A DNA stretch of 64,000 bases, from the NCBI GenBank assembly GCA_030737835.1, contig JAUJYN010000039.1:1086782-1150781 (forward strand), in the 5' to 3' direction. Positions 36,641-48,177 of this stretch are shown one piece after another (position 1 is the first letter of the stretch; every line of letters begins with the position of its first letter). This DNA comes from Acorus gramineus (taxonomy: Eukaryota; Streptophyta; Magnoliopsida; Acorales; Acoraceae). Under the pieces are notes generated by a model. That model was not told where the DNA came from, made no database searches, and was given only the letters and a program-made list of their open reading frames with translations. The position numbers and the translations under genes are program-made.

Positions 36641-36668
36641 ACAATAGGTCTCTCGTGTCCGCCTCCGC

Positions 36669-36676
36669 TATAAATA
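36669..36676 (+). promoter_or_regulatory. TATA box of the PLATZ gene
   Basis: TATAAATA in the context CTATAAATAG, the plant consensus. A start site about 30 bases downstream, near 36700, would give a leader of about 210 bases that contains GA and CT repeats (36700-36795). The start site is inferred. Confidence 0.75.
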
Positions 36677-36840
36677 GAAGGTCTCTCTCAAAAATACTGA
36701 GTGAGAGAGAGAGTGAGGAGGAGAGAGAGAGACTGTGAGAGGGGTTCGTTAAAAAGAAAAGCAAATACCAACTCTTCTTCTTCTCCTCCTTTTTTTTTCT
36801 TCAGTCCCCTCAGACAAAGCACACCCACTTCACAGAATCA

Positions 36841-36852
36841 ATGAAACATTAA
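36841..36852 (+). promoter_or_regulatory. Minimal upstream ORF in the PLATZ leader
   Basis: ATG AAA CAT TAA is the only ATG seen between the presumed start site and the main ATG at 36912, and ends 59 bases before it. Such a short uORF can lower or condition translation of the main frame (general knowledge); its effect here is unknown. Confidence 0.5.
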
Positions 36853-36911
36853 AAAAAAAAAAGCTTTTATTTGATTCACTCAATCAAAAAAAAAGAAGAA
36901 AAGAGAGAGAG

Positions 36912-37130
36912 ATGGTGAGAGTGAGAGACGGAGAGTCGTCGTCGTCGTCGTCGGAGATGACAGTGGTGAAGCCGGCGTGGTTGGAGGGGCTGATGTTGGA
37001 GACATTTTTTGGGAATTGTGGAGTCCATGAAAACAAGAAGAAAAATGAGAAGAACATATTCTGTTTGGGCTGTTGCAGGAGCATCTGCCACCATTGTGTC
37101 CCCTCTCATCGCTCTCATCCTCTCCTTCAG
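36912..37130 (+). CDS. PLATZ: PLATZ exon 1 (codons 1-73)
   Basis: ATG in the context gagagATGG to the donor CTTCAG|GTGACC. It encodes the Ser tract and the first zinc cluster. It ends exactly at a codon boundary. Confidence 0.93.
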
Positions 37131-37594
37131 GTGACCCAATTATATTTATATTTAGTTTTTCTTTTAAAATTAATAGTGATCTTCACATTTTTTTTTATTT
37201 TTCTTTTGGGATTTTGGTTTTTTTTTTTTTTTTTTTGGATTTGAATTGGGTGTGAAATTTGTGTGCTTTTTAGGTGTTTTTATTTATTGTTGGGTTTTTT
37301 TTTTCAATACTTTATGAGATATATGACCCAATTCTTTATGTATAGATATTTTTAATTAATTTATTTTGCTTTTGGGATTTTGGGTTCTTTTCTTTGCTGT
37401 TTTTTTTTTTTGGACTTAAATTGGGTATGAATTTTGTGTGCTTTTTTGGTGTTTTCATTGAATTTTTAAAATGATTCGTAGAGAAATTAATGTTGGGTTT
37501 TATTTTTGAATAGTTTATGAGATATATGAAAAATTTATTACTTTCTTTGACTAGAAGATTTCGATATCATCACCCACTACCACGTAATAAACTA

Positions 37595-37630
<36 letters not shown>

Positions 37631-40600
37631 ATTTTAAAATAAAATGATCTTCACACGCTTTTTGAAATTTACTTTTCTTTTGGGATTTTGGGTTCTTTCC
37701 TTTTCTTTTTGTGGGATTTGAATTGGGTGTGAATTTTGTGTGCTTAATTTTTGGGTGTTTATATGAATTTTTGGGTTTTTTTTTTAATCAATACTTTATG
37801 AGATGTATGATCTGCTCTCGTTTTGGAAATTTTATTACTTTTTTTTACTAAGAAAATTTCGATATTATCACCCACTGCTCACGTAATAAACTAAAAAATT
37901 ATATATATAAAATTTAAAAATGATCTTCACATTGTTTTTTTAAGGATTTGAATTGGGTGTGAATTTTGTGTGCTTACTTTTTGGGTGTTTATATGGATTT
38001 TTTTGGGTGTTTTATTTTTCAATACTTTATGAGATACATGATCTGTTCTCCTTTTGGATGAAAAATATATTACTTTATGTGACTAAGATTTCAATATTCA
38101 AGTAATAAACTAACAATTATATTTATATATATATTTTTAAATTAAAAATGTTCTTCACATGTTTTTTGAATTTATTTTTCTTTTGGGATTTTGGGTTCTT
38201 TTCTTTGTTGGGGTTTTATTTTATTTTTTTGGATTTGAATTGGGTGTGAATTTTGTGTGTTTTTATCAGAATTTTTAAAATGTTTGTAGAGAAATTATTG
38301 TTGGGTTTTATTTTTTTCAAAATATTATGTCTCAATACGGTCTGTTCTCTTTTTGGATGAAAAATTTATTACTTTCTTTGACTAAGAAAAGATTTTGATA
38401 TTATCACCAACAACTCACGTAATAAACTAACAATTGATGAGAGTGGGTACTTTGTTAAGGAAGGGTGGTTATATCGGTTCTGTAATTAATGAGTTTCTGA
38501 AATTTTATCTTGCATGTATGTTATGTTTTTTTTTATGTCAATCAATGTTTTTGGTTACTTAATTTGCTAGACATGATTTCTATTTTTTTTTTTTTTTTTT
38601 TTAAGGTTTTTGTTAACTAATATTTCAAATCTTTATTTTATTTCTATGTAATCACTATTGATTTTGCGAATTAACAATTTGTTCTACTTTTGATATTTTT
38701 TATGACTTTCTATTTAGTTGTGATGATAATTATCTCCTTCAAATTATTTTTTTCAAAAAACATTTCTAATACTTATCTGTTTCAAGTTTCAAATATTAAT
38801 AATATTTTAACATGTATTTTTTTTTAAAGCATGTAACGTAAGTTTCAGCCGTCTGATCGGATTTTAAGATGATCTGTTCTCCATAATATCACCACTCTTG
38901 GGGTGGACTTTTTGGGAATAAATACACGACCAAATGTTTTTTTTTTTTACTTATCCTATATTAAATTAGAGCATCTCCAATGGATATGTTAACTAACATG
39001 TTAGTGTCATATTTTACGTAACATATAAAAATGTTGCTCTAATGAAAGTGTTAAGGATAAGCTAAATGTGGGCCTTGCCTGTCATATGTTATCTTCCATG
39101 TTAACTGTAACTAGTGTTTTAGCTAGTTAAATGTGGGCCCCACATGATAGTTTTCTTTAAAAAATTAATAAAAAATGCATTTGAGAGGTTGAATGGATGT
39201 AGAGATGGAGCCCACTATTGATTTGGCTAGTTTATTTAGCTAGTCCATTAGAGCAACAACAACCAATTAAATAGGAATGTAGCAAATGAGTGTGTAGTGG
39301 AGGTATAAAATGCTGACACGACATTTTAACATCTTATTTAACTAACATATACATTGAAGATATTGAAGATGCTTAGACAATAATTGCAAACACAATCTGC
39401 ATGAAAAGCAATCCTATACAGTGAAGTCATTGTTTGCTTTCTTGAGCTAATAATTGTTGATGCTGTACTAAAAAGTAACAAAAACTGTGGGAGTACATAT
39501 AGTTTTATTTTTATTTTTTATATTAGATTTCAATTTATAAAACAAAAACTGGTTATTATTTTTCTTTTTCTTGATTTTGTTCTTTTCTTTTGTTCTCCAG
39601 TGTTCGACCATTGTCTATTTTAATTATTATTTTGAACTTGAATAAAAATGGCCATAGTTTGCTCAAATTTTCTTTTTATGAAAACAATTTGTGTTTAATC
39701 AGGTGAGGCGTTACGTTTATCACGACGTGGTTCGACTAGGAGATCTTGAAAAGCTGATTGACTGCTCTTATGTTCAGGTAGAAGAACCTCAAAATCATTT
39801 GAGACAAATTATATATATATATATATATATTATCAATGATGGTTCATGAATTTATATTATATATATCTTCTAATTGTTGTTTCTATCTGAATTTGCAGCC
39901 CTACACAATCAACAGGGCTAAGGTGGTGTTTTTGAACCAGAGGCCACAGAATAGGCCCTTCAAGGGCTCTGGCAACATCTGTTTCACTTGTGACAGGATC
40001 CTCCAAGAGCCTTTCCACTATTGCTCTCTCTCTTGCAAGGTAATATAATAAAATAAATAATAAATAGAGCACACCTACCCAATCTCATTTTGGGAATATA
40101 AGACTAATTATGAATGTTGGTTTACAAATTTTTTGGCTCAATAATGTTTATTAAGGGATTTGAAATGGAGATTTTCATTTTAAAACTGTTTTCAAAACTT
40201 AATTCTTATTAGAAAGCTATATATTTTCTAGATTACTGATTTTTTATTGTTTTCTATAACTAAGGTATCATTTGGAACAAATTTTCAAAATCATTTTAGA
40301 CTCTAAATTGATTAAAATAAACTATCTTCTAAAAGTTACTTTTAATGAATTTTTTATATAAAAGTTGTTTATTGACTTTTTATGAAAACTTGATTTTTTA
40401 GCTTTTACATGAAAATCAAAATTTGAAATTAAAAGATAAGTTTTGAGAAATATTCATTGAAGACCGATAATGAAAAAATTGATTTTGAAAATATAAAATC
40501 TATTTGATAATTGATTACAAATGGGGCCTAGAATTTTTTTTTTTTTTTTTCTTCTTAAGTTGAGATCATTTTAAAATATGTTTGAGTTAAGCATGATTGC

Positions 40601-41112
40601 TGTAAAACCATAATCATTATGCCTTTTATATTGCGCTTCTTCAAACAATCCATTTGTATTTTATCCAATTTTGTTAATTTACATATGGAATGATCAATCA
40701 AACTATGTACATTAAACATCACTAACATTCAATTACAAAAAATAATTTGGGATGTTTTGCATAGGTGGATCATTTTGTGTTGCAGGGGGAGGATTTGTCG
40801 AGCATCCTATACGTGTTAGACGAGTCAGATTTTGCAGTCTCACGTTTTGAGAGCCTCCATATGGATGGTTCAGACATCATGGAGGAGGACGAGGACCAGA
40901 TGACCACTCCGAATTCGATTTTGGAGGACCCGATGAGTTATAAAACCTCATCAAGCCAAAACAACCACAACCATCACCAGCACCAGAACTCTGTGAATTC
41001 TGAGAATTCTACTGAGGTCAAGAAAAAGAGAGGGACTGGATTCCTCCCACAGATCGTCCTCTCCTTGAGCAACAGAAGGAAGGGAGCCCCTCATAGGTCT
41101 CCACTTGCTTGA
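36912..41112 (+). CDS. PLATZ: PLATZ zinc-binding transcription factor, ORE15-like (four exons)
   Basis: Joining 36912-37130, 39703-39777, 39899-40039 and 40765-41112 gives 260 residues with GT-AG introns, all phase 0. After a Ser run (9-14, six TCG codons) comes PAWLEGLMLETFF, then the first zinc cluster: C36-x2-H39, C51-x2-C54, C59-x2-C62, H66-x2-H69. VRRYVYHDVVRL and a basic RAKVVFLNQRPQ segment lead to the second cluster C126-x2-C129-x10-C140-x3-C144. The C-terminal part has GEDLSSILYVLDESDF, an acidic and Asn/His-rich linker, KKKRG and a terminal NRRKGAPHRSP. PLATZ proteins are plant-specific nuclear factors binding A/T-rich DNA; ORE15 promotes leaf growth and delays senescence (family knowledge). 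The clade call rests on the DLSSILY-DESDF and RRKGAPHR segments. All metal ligands are intact, so it is likely functional. Confidence 0.95.
37237..38270 (+). repeat. Five diverged tandem units within PLATZ intron 1
   Basis: The phrase ggatttgaattgggtgtg, with 'aattttgtgtgcttttt' after it, begins at about 37237, 37412, 37714, 37944 and 38231 (spacings 175, 302, 230, 287). Between units are shared 'tgggattttgggttcttt', 'actttatgagatatatga' and 'aaaatttattactttctttgacta' segments. The 2.57-kb intron grew partly by this amplification. A (TA)n(GT)n microsatellite lies at about 37593-37630. Confidence 0.85.
38969..39372. mobile_element. Tourist-like MITE in PLATZ intron 1
   Basis: The left end GAGCATCTCCAATGG follows TTA; the right end, inward, reads GCATCTTCAATATCTTCAATG and is followed outward by TTA. 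GAGCATCTCCAATGG ends with a TTA/TAA duplication are the classic form of Harbinger-derived MITEs in plants. Internal 'agctagttaaatgtgggccccac' and 'gctagtccattagagcaac' phrases also fit. The right end is degraded. Confidence 0.6.
39703..39777 (+). CDS. PLATZ: PLATZ exon 2 (codons 74-98)
   Basis: Acceptor TTTAATCAG|GTGAGG, donor GTTCAG|GTAGAA. It encodes VRRYVYHDVVRLGDLEKLID followed by CSYVQ, a highly conserved PLATZ block. Intron 2 is 121 bases and contains a (TA)n run. Confidence 0.93.
39899..40039 (+). CDS. PLATZ: PLATZ exon 3 (codons 99-145)
   Basis: Acceptor ATTTGCAG|CCCTAC, donor TGCAAG|GTAATA. It encodes PYTINRAKVVFLNQRPQNRP and the second zinc cluster ending CSLSCK. Confidence 0.93.
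40264..40532. mobile_element. Possible MITE in PLATZ intron 3
   Basis: The left phrase ggtatcatttggaacaaat and the right end read inward, ggccccatttgtaatcaat, form an imperfect inverted pair around AT-rich sequence. No TSD was seen. Confidence 0.35.
40765..41112 (+). CDS. PLATZ: PLATZ exon 4 (codons 146-260 and stop)
   Basis: The acceptor TTGCATAG|GTGGAT is preferred over TTGCAG|GGGGAG 20 bases downstream because VDHFVLQ continues the family's CSLSCK-V-D phrase and because the alternative also changes the frame. It ends RSPLA then TGA at 41110-41112. Confidence 0.9.
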   Translation: MDHFVLQGEDLSSILYVLDESDFAVSRFESLHMDGSDIMEEDEDQMTTPNSILEDPMSYKTSSSQNNHNHHQHQNSVNSENSTEVKKKRGTGFLPQIVLSLSNRRKGAPHRSPLA

Positions 41113-41420
41113 AAAAAATTTGAAGTCTTTTCAAATGATTGTTTTGTTGGGGTGGGAATGGTTGTTTTGAATTTAGGTCTGGCTTCCTTGGATTCTGTGT
41201 GTAGATGGTAATTCCCTGAATGCCCCTGGGGATGAATGGGGGATATTCCTGGAATTTTATTTATAGTTTTTTTTTTTGGGGTGGGGTTGCGGAGCATTTC
41301 CTTTACTGATTTAGGTGTGGCCAATGTTTGGGAGAGGTTCCCCATATTTTGAAGGGGCTTCTTTATGGCTCACCAATTTTGTATCTGATGTAATGGAAAA
41401 TGCAATACATATATAAAAGA
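41113..41420 (+). other. PLATZ 3' untranslated region (inferred extent)
   Basis: U- and GU-rich sequence with no canonical AATAAA. Near-upstream candidates are 'aatggaaa' at 41393 and 'ataaaa' at 41414. The end is a guess from composition. Confidence 0.4.
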
Positions 41421-41939
41421 ATTACTTTGGCTTTGTCTTTTGGTCACAAGTACCCAATAATTAAATACAAAGACAATGACCTTTCTTTAACATTTATGGC
41501 TGTGTATGCTATCTATAAGGACTGCTATACATACATAGGGTGTGAGTTCACCTGTGCTGTACTGCTATACAGAAACAACACAAATTTTCCTGTCTGGCCT
41601 TCATTGACACCTACTCATATTAGTAGGTTATGTGGTTATTCCTAAAATATCCCCACGTGCTATACTCACTTGAAATTGTTTTTATAATAACGGTTTGGAA
41701 ACAGGTTTTGACAATTTTTGATTTTATAAGAATTAAAATCTTCAACCTATTTTTAATTAAACTGATGAAGACAGTAGTTTTTGAAGAAAGCATAAAACTC
41801 TTAAAACGTAATTTAAAGGGATACAAAATGTTTTATTTTTTTTTTAAATTAGTTGGTAGGCAAGCTACTTCTTTTCATTAAGATAAAAGGAGTATAACCA
41901 AAAGTGAAAAGAAATAAGCTAAATAAATTAAGGCAGAGA

Positions 41940-42175
41940 GAAGGAAATAGATTAAAAGGCGAAATCCATTTCTCTCCCTCCAAACAAAACCTACATCATG
42001 AAGCCATGATCAAAGACCATTGCACCCTTACCAGTGACGCCCCAGCACAGAAGCATCCATAAGCCACAATGAAACCTTTTGCATTCTCCCAAATGCCATC
42101 TATTGCGACGATCGAGCCCCTAAACAAAGCCTCATTTCTCCCAAGCCATAAGGGATATAATATGTGAGAAGAAGA
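41940..42175 (-). pseudogene. LINE C-terminal (RNase H-like/reverse transcriptase tail) fragment
   Basis: On the minus strand a frame reads LYPLWLGRNEALFRGSIVAI followed by DGIWENAKGF and a stop about 24 residues later. The W-x-x-RN-x-x-x-F-R pattern followed by a W-x-x-A-K helix is typical of the C-terminal part of plant non-LTR retrotransposon polyproteins (family knowledge). Only about 70 codons remain. Confidence 0.4.
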
Positions 42176-42179
42176 CTAA

Positions 42180-43480
42180 GGGTGTGTTTGAAAATTCAGT
42201 TTAAAAATCAACTTTAAAAATCAACTTTTAGCTTTTAGATGTTTCATGCACATCTTTTGAGAGTGTAATGATGATGGCTAGTTTATGGAACACATATTTC
42301 AAGATACTGTGTCAGAGACAAAATCAAGTAATGATGATACATTTAAGCCGGTTTATTTGATAACAGTTTTTAGCTTTAACTTATAAAAAAAATTAAAAGC
42401 TTAAATTTTTTTGATATACTGTGTTTTCAGTTATAGTTAACCAAATAAAATATTTCTTATTTGTCAATGAAAATTTAACTCAGAGAATTATTTAAATTAA
42501 TATTTATGTTTACAGAGGTTATATGAATTTCAGATAAAATCAAAAAGTTATATGAATCTCAGACAATTTACATGGGTTATATGGATTTTTTCCTTTTAGA
42601 AAACTCCTCCCTCGATTCGTCTATGGACCCTGTGTAACATGAAAAAAAAAAAAAAAAAAAACTCACCCACTGAGTACAATCTGTTCACTTCCCAGAATGC
42701 CCCCACCACGACCTCCACCCACTCCCACTGGTTCTATCCACACAAAATTTATTCCCAGAACGGGCCCCACCTTTGAATGGTTAATTAAAGCTAAAGTCCT
42801 CCAGTCAAAAGCTCTTCTACTTTCCTTCCCAGAATGCCCCCACATTAAAATTATATTTTTACCCCTCCTGTTGGTGGTGTCTTTTTGGAAGATGAGCCTT
42901 TTTTTTTTTCTTTTGTTTCAAATTGAGAAGGGTTAAAAAAGCTTTTATTGGGTTTGGACAAATTGACCACAAGAAAACAACATTCCGAATTCCAAAACCT
43001 CGCATTGGCCTTTGTCGGTGTGAGAAATGCCAAAGAAAAGTTGGAGATTTATTGCTCTCGAGCCAGGCAACCGCATCTTTTTTTTTTTTTTTTTAATTTT
43101 TAATATATAATATATAATATAAGGTTTTATATTACATGGGTTAACGAGGTTGTTAAGGTCATGTTTTTTTTTTGTATGATTTGTTTTGATATTATAATGG
43201 GGAAGCAAATTGTACGTAACAGCAGAAAGTCTTGAGGCATTGGGAGAATCTAAGTTAAAGGGAATTTCTTGGGAGATTCTATTATATTGTTATACACACT
43301 TTTTATATCAAATCCTCATTGAATAAGGGATGCATGCTGCCAACGTTCATGATAATAAGCATGAGGGTCGAGGGATAACAGTATTTATAATTCTATCATT
43401 TGCATCATAGGGAGTTTTATTATATAATTAGCTAGTAAATTCTGGTATGATAAGCTGAGAGATACAATCGAATCCAATGA
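42180..43480. other. No gene recognised
   Basis: 42190-42600 has hAT/MITE-like phrases ('ggtgtgtttgaaaa', 'ttttagcttttag') and a segment related to 49975-50110 in inverted orientation. 42660-42850 has better composition but no protein. Poly-T/poly-A runs are frequent. Confidence 0.45.
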
Positions 43481-43517
<37 letters not shown>

Positions 43518-43520
<3 letters not shown>

Positions 43521-43666
43521 GCTCGATGGGGTGCGACTGTGCGCACGGTGCACCCCATCGTGCGCCTCGTACGTCGACCGTGCGATCGACGTTCTCGCGA
43601 TCGCACGGTTGACGTTTTTTTAAAAAAAAAAACAAAAAAAAACACGTCGTCGCTGTCTCTCTCACG

Positions 43667-43712
<46 letters not shown>

Positions 43713-44313
43713 CTCTCACATCACATCGAAATAAAAAAAAAAACAGTCGTCGACGATCGCGACCGAGACCGACCCCCGTCGACGACGACCGCGATTCCCG
43801 TCGACGACTGCACGGACCGACGGGGTCGACGGGGGCGACGGGGGTCGCGGTCGTCGTCGACGGGGGTCGGTCCGTGCAGTCGGTCGCGGTCGTCGTCGAC
43901 GGGAGCGACGGGGGTCGGTCCGTACAGTCGTCGACGGGGATCGCGGTCCTCGTCGACGGGGGTGACGGGGGCGACGTCGACGGGGGTCGACGGGGTCGCG
44001 GTCGTCGTCGATGGGGGTCGGTCCGTAACGTCGACGGAGGTTGCAGACGGACGGGGGTCGATTTCGTCGTCGTCGTCGACGAGAGAGAGAGAGTGGTTTC
44101 GAGAGAGAGACGGGGGTTTTGAGAGAGAGATTGAGAGAGAGAGAGAGAGAGAGAGAACAGTGAGAGAGTTCGAGAGATAGCGAGAGAGAGAGAGACGGGG
44201 GGTTGATTTTTTTTTTTTTTTAATTGATTGTCCGATCGAGGTCCATCGATCGGACGGTCTTTAAACGGGGCGCACGATGGGGTGCACCGTGCGCACGGTC
44301 GCACCCCATCATT

Positions 44314-44316
<3 letters not shown>
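43518..44316. mobile_element. CpG-dense long inverted-repeat element, copy 2, inserted in (TA)n
   Basis: Relative of 1702-2374. The left end has gctcgatggggtgcgac and the right end read inward has cgaatgatggggtgcgac, both followed by the GCGCACGGTGCACCCC palindrome. Next come hairpins (43574-43612 and 44230-44255), homopolymer A or T, then CT tracts on the left (43653-43712) and GA tracts on the right (44078-44200), so the inverted arms are deeper here than in copy 1. The core is GGGGTCGCGGTCGTCGTCGA-type minisatellite. TA runs flank it at 43481-43517 and from 44317. No transposase. Confidence 0.75.
44230..44255. other. Hairpin near the right end of GC-rich element 2
   Basis: GTCCGATCGA at 44230-44239 pairs perfectly with 44246-44255 around a 6-base loop. 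The sequence differs from the matching hairpin of copy 1 (GTGCGATCG), but the pairing is kept. Confidence 0.85.

Positions 44317-44390
<74 letters not shown>
44317..44390. repeat. (TA)n followed by (AG)n
   Basis: About 44 bases of TA then about 30 of AG at the right edge of GC-rich element 2. Confidence 0.95.
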
Positions 44391-44393
<3 letters not shown>

Positions 44394-44399
44394 TGCTTC

Positions 44400-47300
44400 A
44401 ATATTTTTTTGTGTTGGTAAAAATTACAATCACAAGATTTACAATTTAAATTTGATGTAGGATGGATGATTGATGTGTTCCTCTAGCGATCAGACGACTA
44501 GAAGATTGATGCCCAACAAGAAAATTATAAAAATAGCAGTTGACCCTAATGAATGGAGACTATATCATAATATCATGAAATTTGACATGCTAAAATGTGT
44601 TGTAAAGATCTTTTGAGTTTGATTTTATATAACTGACAATGCATATTTTGGTCAAATTTATTCATTAAAGCCATTAAATAACTAAATTTATAATTATGGT
44701 AAACATTCATATGGCAATTTCTCGTTCATCATAAATGAGAATTGATTGTCATCAATTATAGCCAACTTTTATAAGACCTCCTAATAATTGGTATTGATGT
44801 TCTTTTTAATCATTTTTAGTGATTTCTATATTTTGACTTAATCGGATTTCTAATAGAATATAATTAAGTTTATTATATAGAAGATCTATAGCCTAGTGAT
44901 GTATTAAGCTTTTTATCAATATTATTTTAGTGTTATTTTGTTTCTTCTCTTTTCAAGAGTGGTGTCGTGGGATCTTGATGTAGATTAGATCATTTTCAAT
45001 ATTATTTCTACAAAAGTCAATGAGTGGTGGAGCATCCAGCCATACTAGGGGTTTGGCGTTGAGTCCCTCGAGACAACTACCCAATTCCGTCGATTTAGAC
45101 AATAAAGTCATTTAATTGCATATGATTTCCTCTACAATTTCATTGTCAAATTTACAAATGTCATTTAATTTCAGCCAACTAATGATGGCTATTTGAAGAG
45201 TTTTTTTGCTATGGCTTTAATAGTGTGTTTCTTGTTTTGGGGTATTATATTGTTGAGCAATCTTTAATTCTTATAAAAGAACCATGTAAATTAAATGAGG
45301 AAGGAATGAAGTTAATATTGAACAAAAATTTAGGGTTTTTCCTTTCCTTGTGAGTGTTTTTGGGTAATCCACCATTTCTTCTTAATTTTCATAGACTGTA
45401 TTCTCTGTGGGTCTTTGATAATCCATATATTTGCAAGTACTCTTATCACACAAGGCCCTGCATTTGTCTTTGATAATCCATTAGCAAGTACTCTTTGTCA
45501 CACAAGGCCCTGCATTATGATCCTTATGCTTATCTTTACTCCCAATTAGATAATTTACTAACACTTACATTCATATATTATCCTTTCTTCTAATCAAAAT
45601 GTAAACAAAGAACTAGTTGGAAGTAAGATTGACACTTCATTAAAATGTGGAACTATTCAATAATTTATTTTTCAGAATCTTTAAAGCCATTCAATAGTCC
45701 TATTCCTTTCTTCAAATATTACTATTTGTTAAAATACAATTTAACTTAGGACCACAAGACATGTTCTTGATCAATCCTCTCTCTCTCCCTCTCCTGGGTT
45801 AGATTCTCATCATGGTCCAAGATCTTACAAGTGGTTTCTTCCAAAGGAACAGTGGTACAAGATTTTTTCAGTTTCACAGATATACACATTTCATCATGCA
45901 TAAGTGAAAGCGATAGTTTATAATGCGACTCAGTATTTATATGTTGCACACATGTGGCCGCACGAGTCCTAAAAATTCCCATTTCGGCCCCCAGACTATG
46001 ATTTTTTGCATGATGTATATGTCATGTATGGATGATGCTTTCTCACACTTCACAGTGTTTTGAGTGTGTGTATGTTGGGGGGTCCATTGCATTAGCTTGC
46101 CTTCAATGGTGGGCCTCACCCATCATAAAATGTCTGTTCCCATTTAAATCATCTTCTCTTCCCTTTTTACTCAATCATGCAACAGTGGTTTCTATCATAT
46201 ATTATGAAATTCACAACAACTTAATTATATATTATTGCTCAAGATGTATATATATTTGGAGGTTGTTAGATGTGCAAGAAGGCATAGTTGGGAATTTTCA
46301 AATACTAGATTTTCTAAGATCTTTGTTTTAAGCCTTGGATATAGACCACATAAGAAGTATTTAATTAATAACATATATATATGTATGAAGCACATTATAA
46401 AGCTAGCAAGACATGCCATGTTTTGGTCAACCACAGAAACCATTTCTCATTAATGAAACAGGGAGATACAGATCAGGAAGAATGACTAGGGAATCTGTAT
46501 ATGTAATTGTAAGAGAGACACCTTGGAAAATTTTGGGTGCTGGATGTGTCAAACAGGATGTGGTCCACTCCCTTGTGTATGGAAGTGGAAGGTATTTGTT
46601 TGGGTGTAACTGTTGCAAGAGGTATACATATTTGTAGTGATGCAGAATCACTTATAAGAGTATTGCAGGGAGATGGAACAGGACCTCCACATATGCAGGA
46701 CAGTCTCTTTACAGATTAGGAGGATGGGATTCAAGTATAGATCCCCTCCAATTTCTGAATGTCTCACGTGAGTGAGTGCGTGCGTGCACCAGAGAACTTA
46801 ATTAGCACGAAGGGTTGCTAAAAATCAGATATCTCTATCAACAGCGGGAATGATGGATGATTGTGTACGTGCTTGTATTTCACCATATATAGAAACGTTG
46901 CATAGATGTATACAGGAGGTTCATACGCCTCCTAATTTTCATATTGTACATGATGTAATAGCTTGTTATGAAGCTTTGAATATATGAGCCTTGTCATGGG
47001 CCTCTAAAAAAAAAAAAACAAAAACAAAAAAATCATCACATAAACCATTTCTAGCCATCATTAATTTCATGTCACTTGACCTTTTTTTTCAGAGAAAAAT
47101 GGCACAATTTCATTTACCGTGCAGTCCTCACAGTTTTTTTTTTTTTTTTATATAATATAAAGTGTACATCCTCTTATTAATGTATATATTTTTTTTCTAA
47201 AAAAGATAAAATATATTATACCCTAATATCTTTTTTCAGAAAAAAGATTAAGGTGTGTGTGTAGAGAGAGAGAGAGGTGATATGGTGCTAACACCGTACC

Positions 47301-47517
47301 CCCTTTTAATATATGGGTCACCTTCTAATCACCGTACAATTGAGATGCATTTAATTAAATGGTGAGAAAATGATCCATAAAATATTTACAAGAAAGAAAG
47401 GGGGAGAGCATGTGGAGAAAAAAGAGGGATCACGACTCATAAGGATATATGTGGTTTCATGGGGTGGTATTTCAACCGTATGATTAAAATCCATTTAATT
47501 TGATAGTAATAAGAGGG
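44400..47517. other. No gene recognised
   Basis: AT-rich sequence without recognisable coding domains. A direct repeat of about 55 bases around 'tttgataatccat...gcaagtactctt...cacacaaggccctgcatt' lies near 45413-45515. Frames near 46410-46720 are slightly better composed but match nothing I recognise. Confidence 0.5.
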
Positions 47518-47636
47518 TTACCGCACCTAAAGGAAGGGGTATGGTGACCGCATATTATCATTTCATTATATATATATATATATATATATATAATAAAATG
47601 ATAATATGCGGTCACTATACCCCTTCCTTTATGTGG

Positions 47637-47643
<7 letters not shown>
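47518..47643. repeat. Long perfect-like hairpin centred on (TA)n
   Basis: Arms of about 54 bases (47518-47572 and 47590-47643), each containing aaggaaggggtatggtgacc then gcatattatcatttcattat (or close variants), are inverted around a short TA core. A second (TA)n run continues to about 47688. Only five or so mismatches separate the arms. Confidence 0.88.
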
Positions 47644-47690
<47 letters not shown>

Positions 47691-47839
47691 CTCATTATAT
47701 AGGTATCGAAATACATAAAATTGCAAACAAAATTGTGGGGATGACTGAGTAATAGTGCTCTATTTTCAGATGCATGGCTAAGAAAATATCGTCGACCAAC
47801 CTCCAATTGGTTCGAGAATATGGCTCGCAATAAGTGGGA

Positions 47840-48170
47840 ATTAGTCAGAATAGTTTCAGAATGGGTGTTTGAAAGACTGAAATAAATGAGAATGTGTATC
47901 CAGAATTAACTGATATAAAATGGTATATGAATTCCAACCAAATCCTGTAATTAAGTTATTTCAGGTTATTTAACTCAAAAAAATATGTGGGCCTATTATC
48001 AAATCAACTGTTATCACTTCTTATAAATCAACTGTTGAATTAACAGTCATTATTTAATTTTTTTTCATCATTTATACATCTTTATCCACACTTTATTCAC
48101 ATTTTATCCAAACAACAAAAACTTATCTGGGTTTATTTATGCCAATGGATAAAAATATCATTCTATGTCA
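47840..48170. repeat. Dispersed MITE-like repeat family M, copy 2
   Basis: It matches 32296-32640 in order of phrases, including 'atatgaattccaaccaa' and 'aagttatttcaggttattt'. Confidence 0.6.
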
Positions 48171-48177
48171 TTCTAAA

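Noticed and set aside
36876..37139. Minus-strand frames overlapping PLATZ exon 1
   Set aside because: They are antisense shadows of the Ser-coding TCG run and the zinc cluster exon.
39857..40072. Minus-strand frame over PLATZ exon 3
   Set aside because: Shadow of the conserved coding exon.
43432..44304. 290-codon minus-strand frame and 213-codon plus-strand frame
   Set aside because: Same reason: GC-rich element copy 2, with CT/GA and TA tracts translated as LS/RE/IY repeats.
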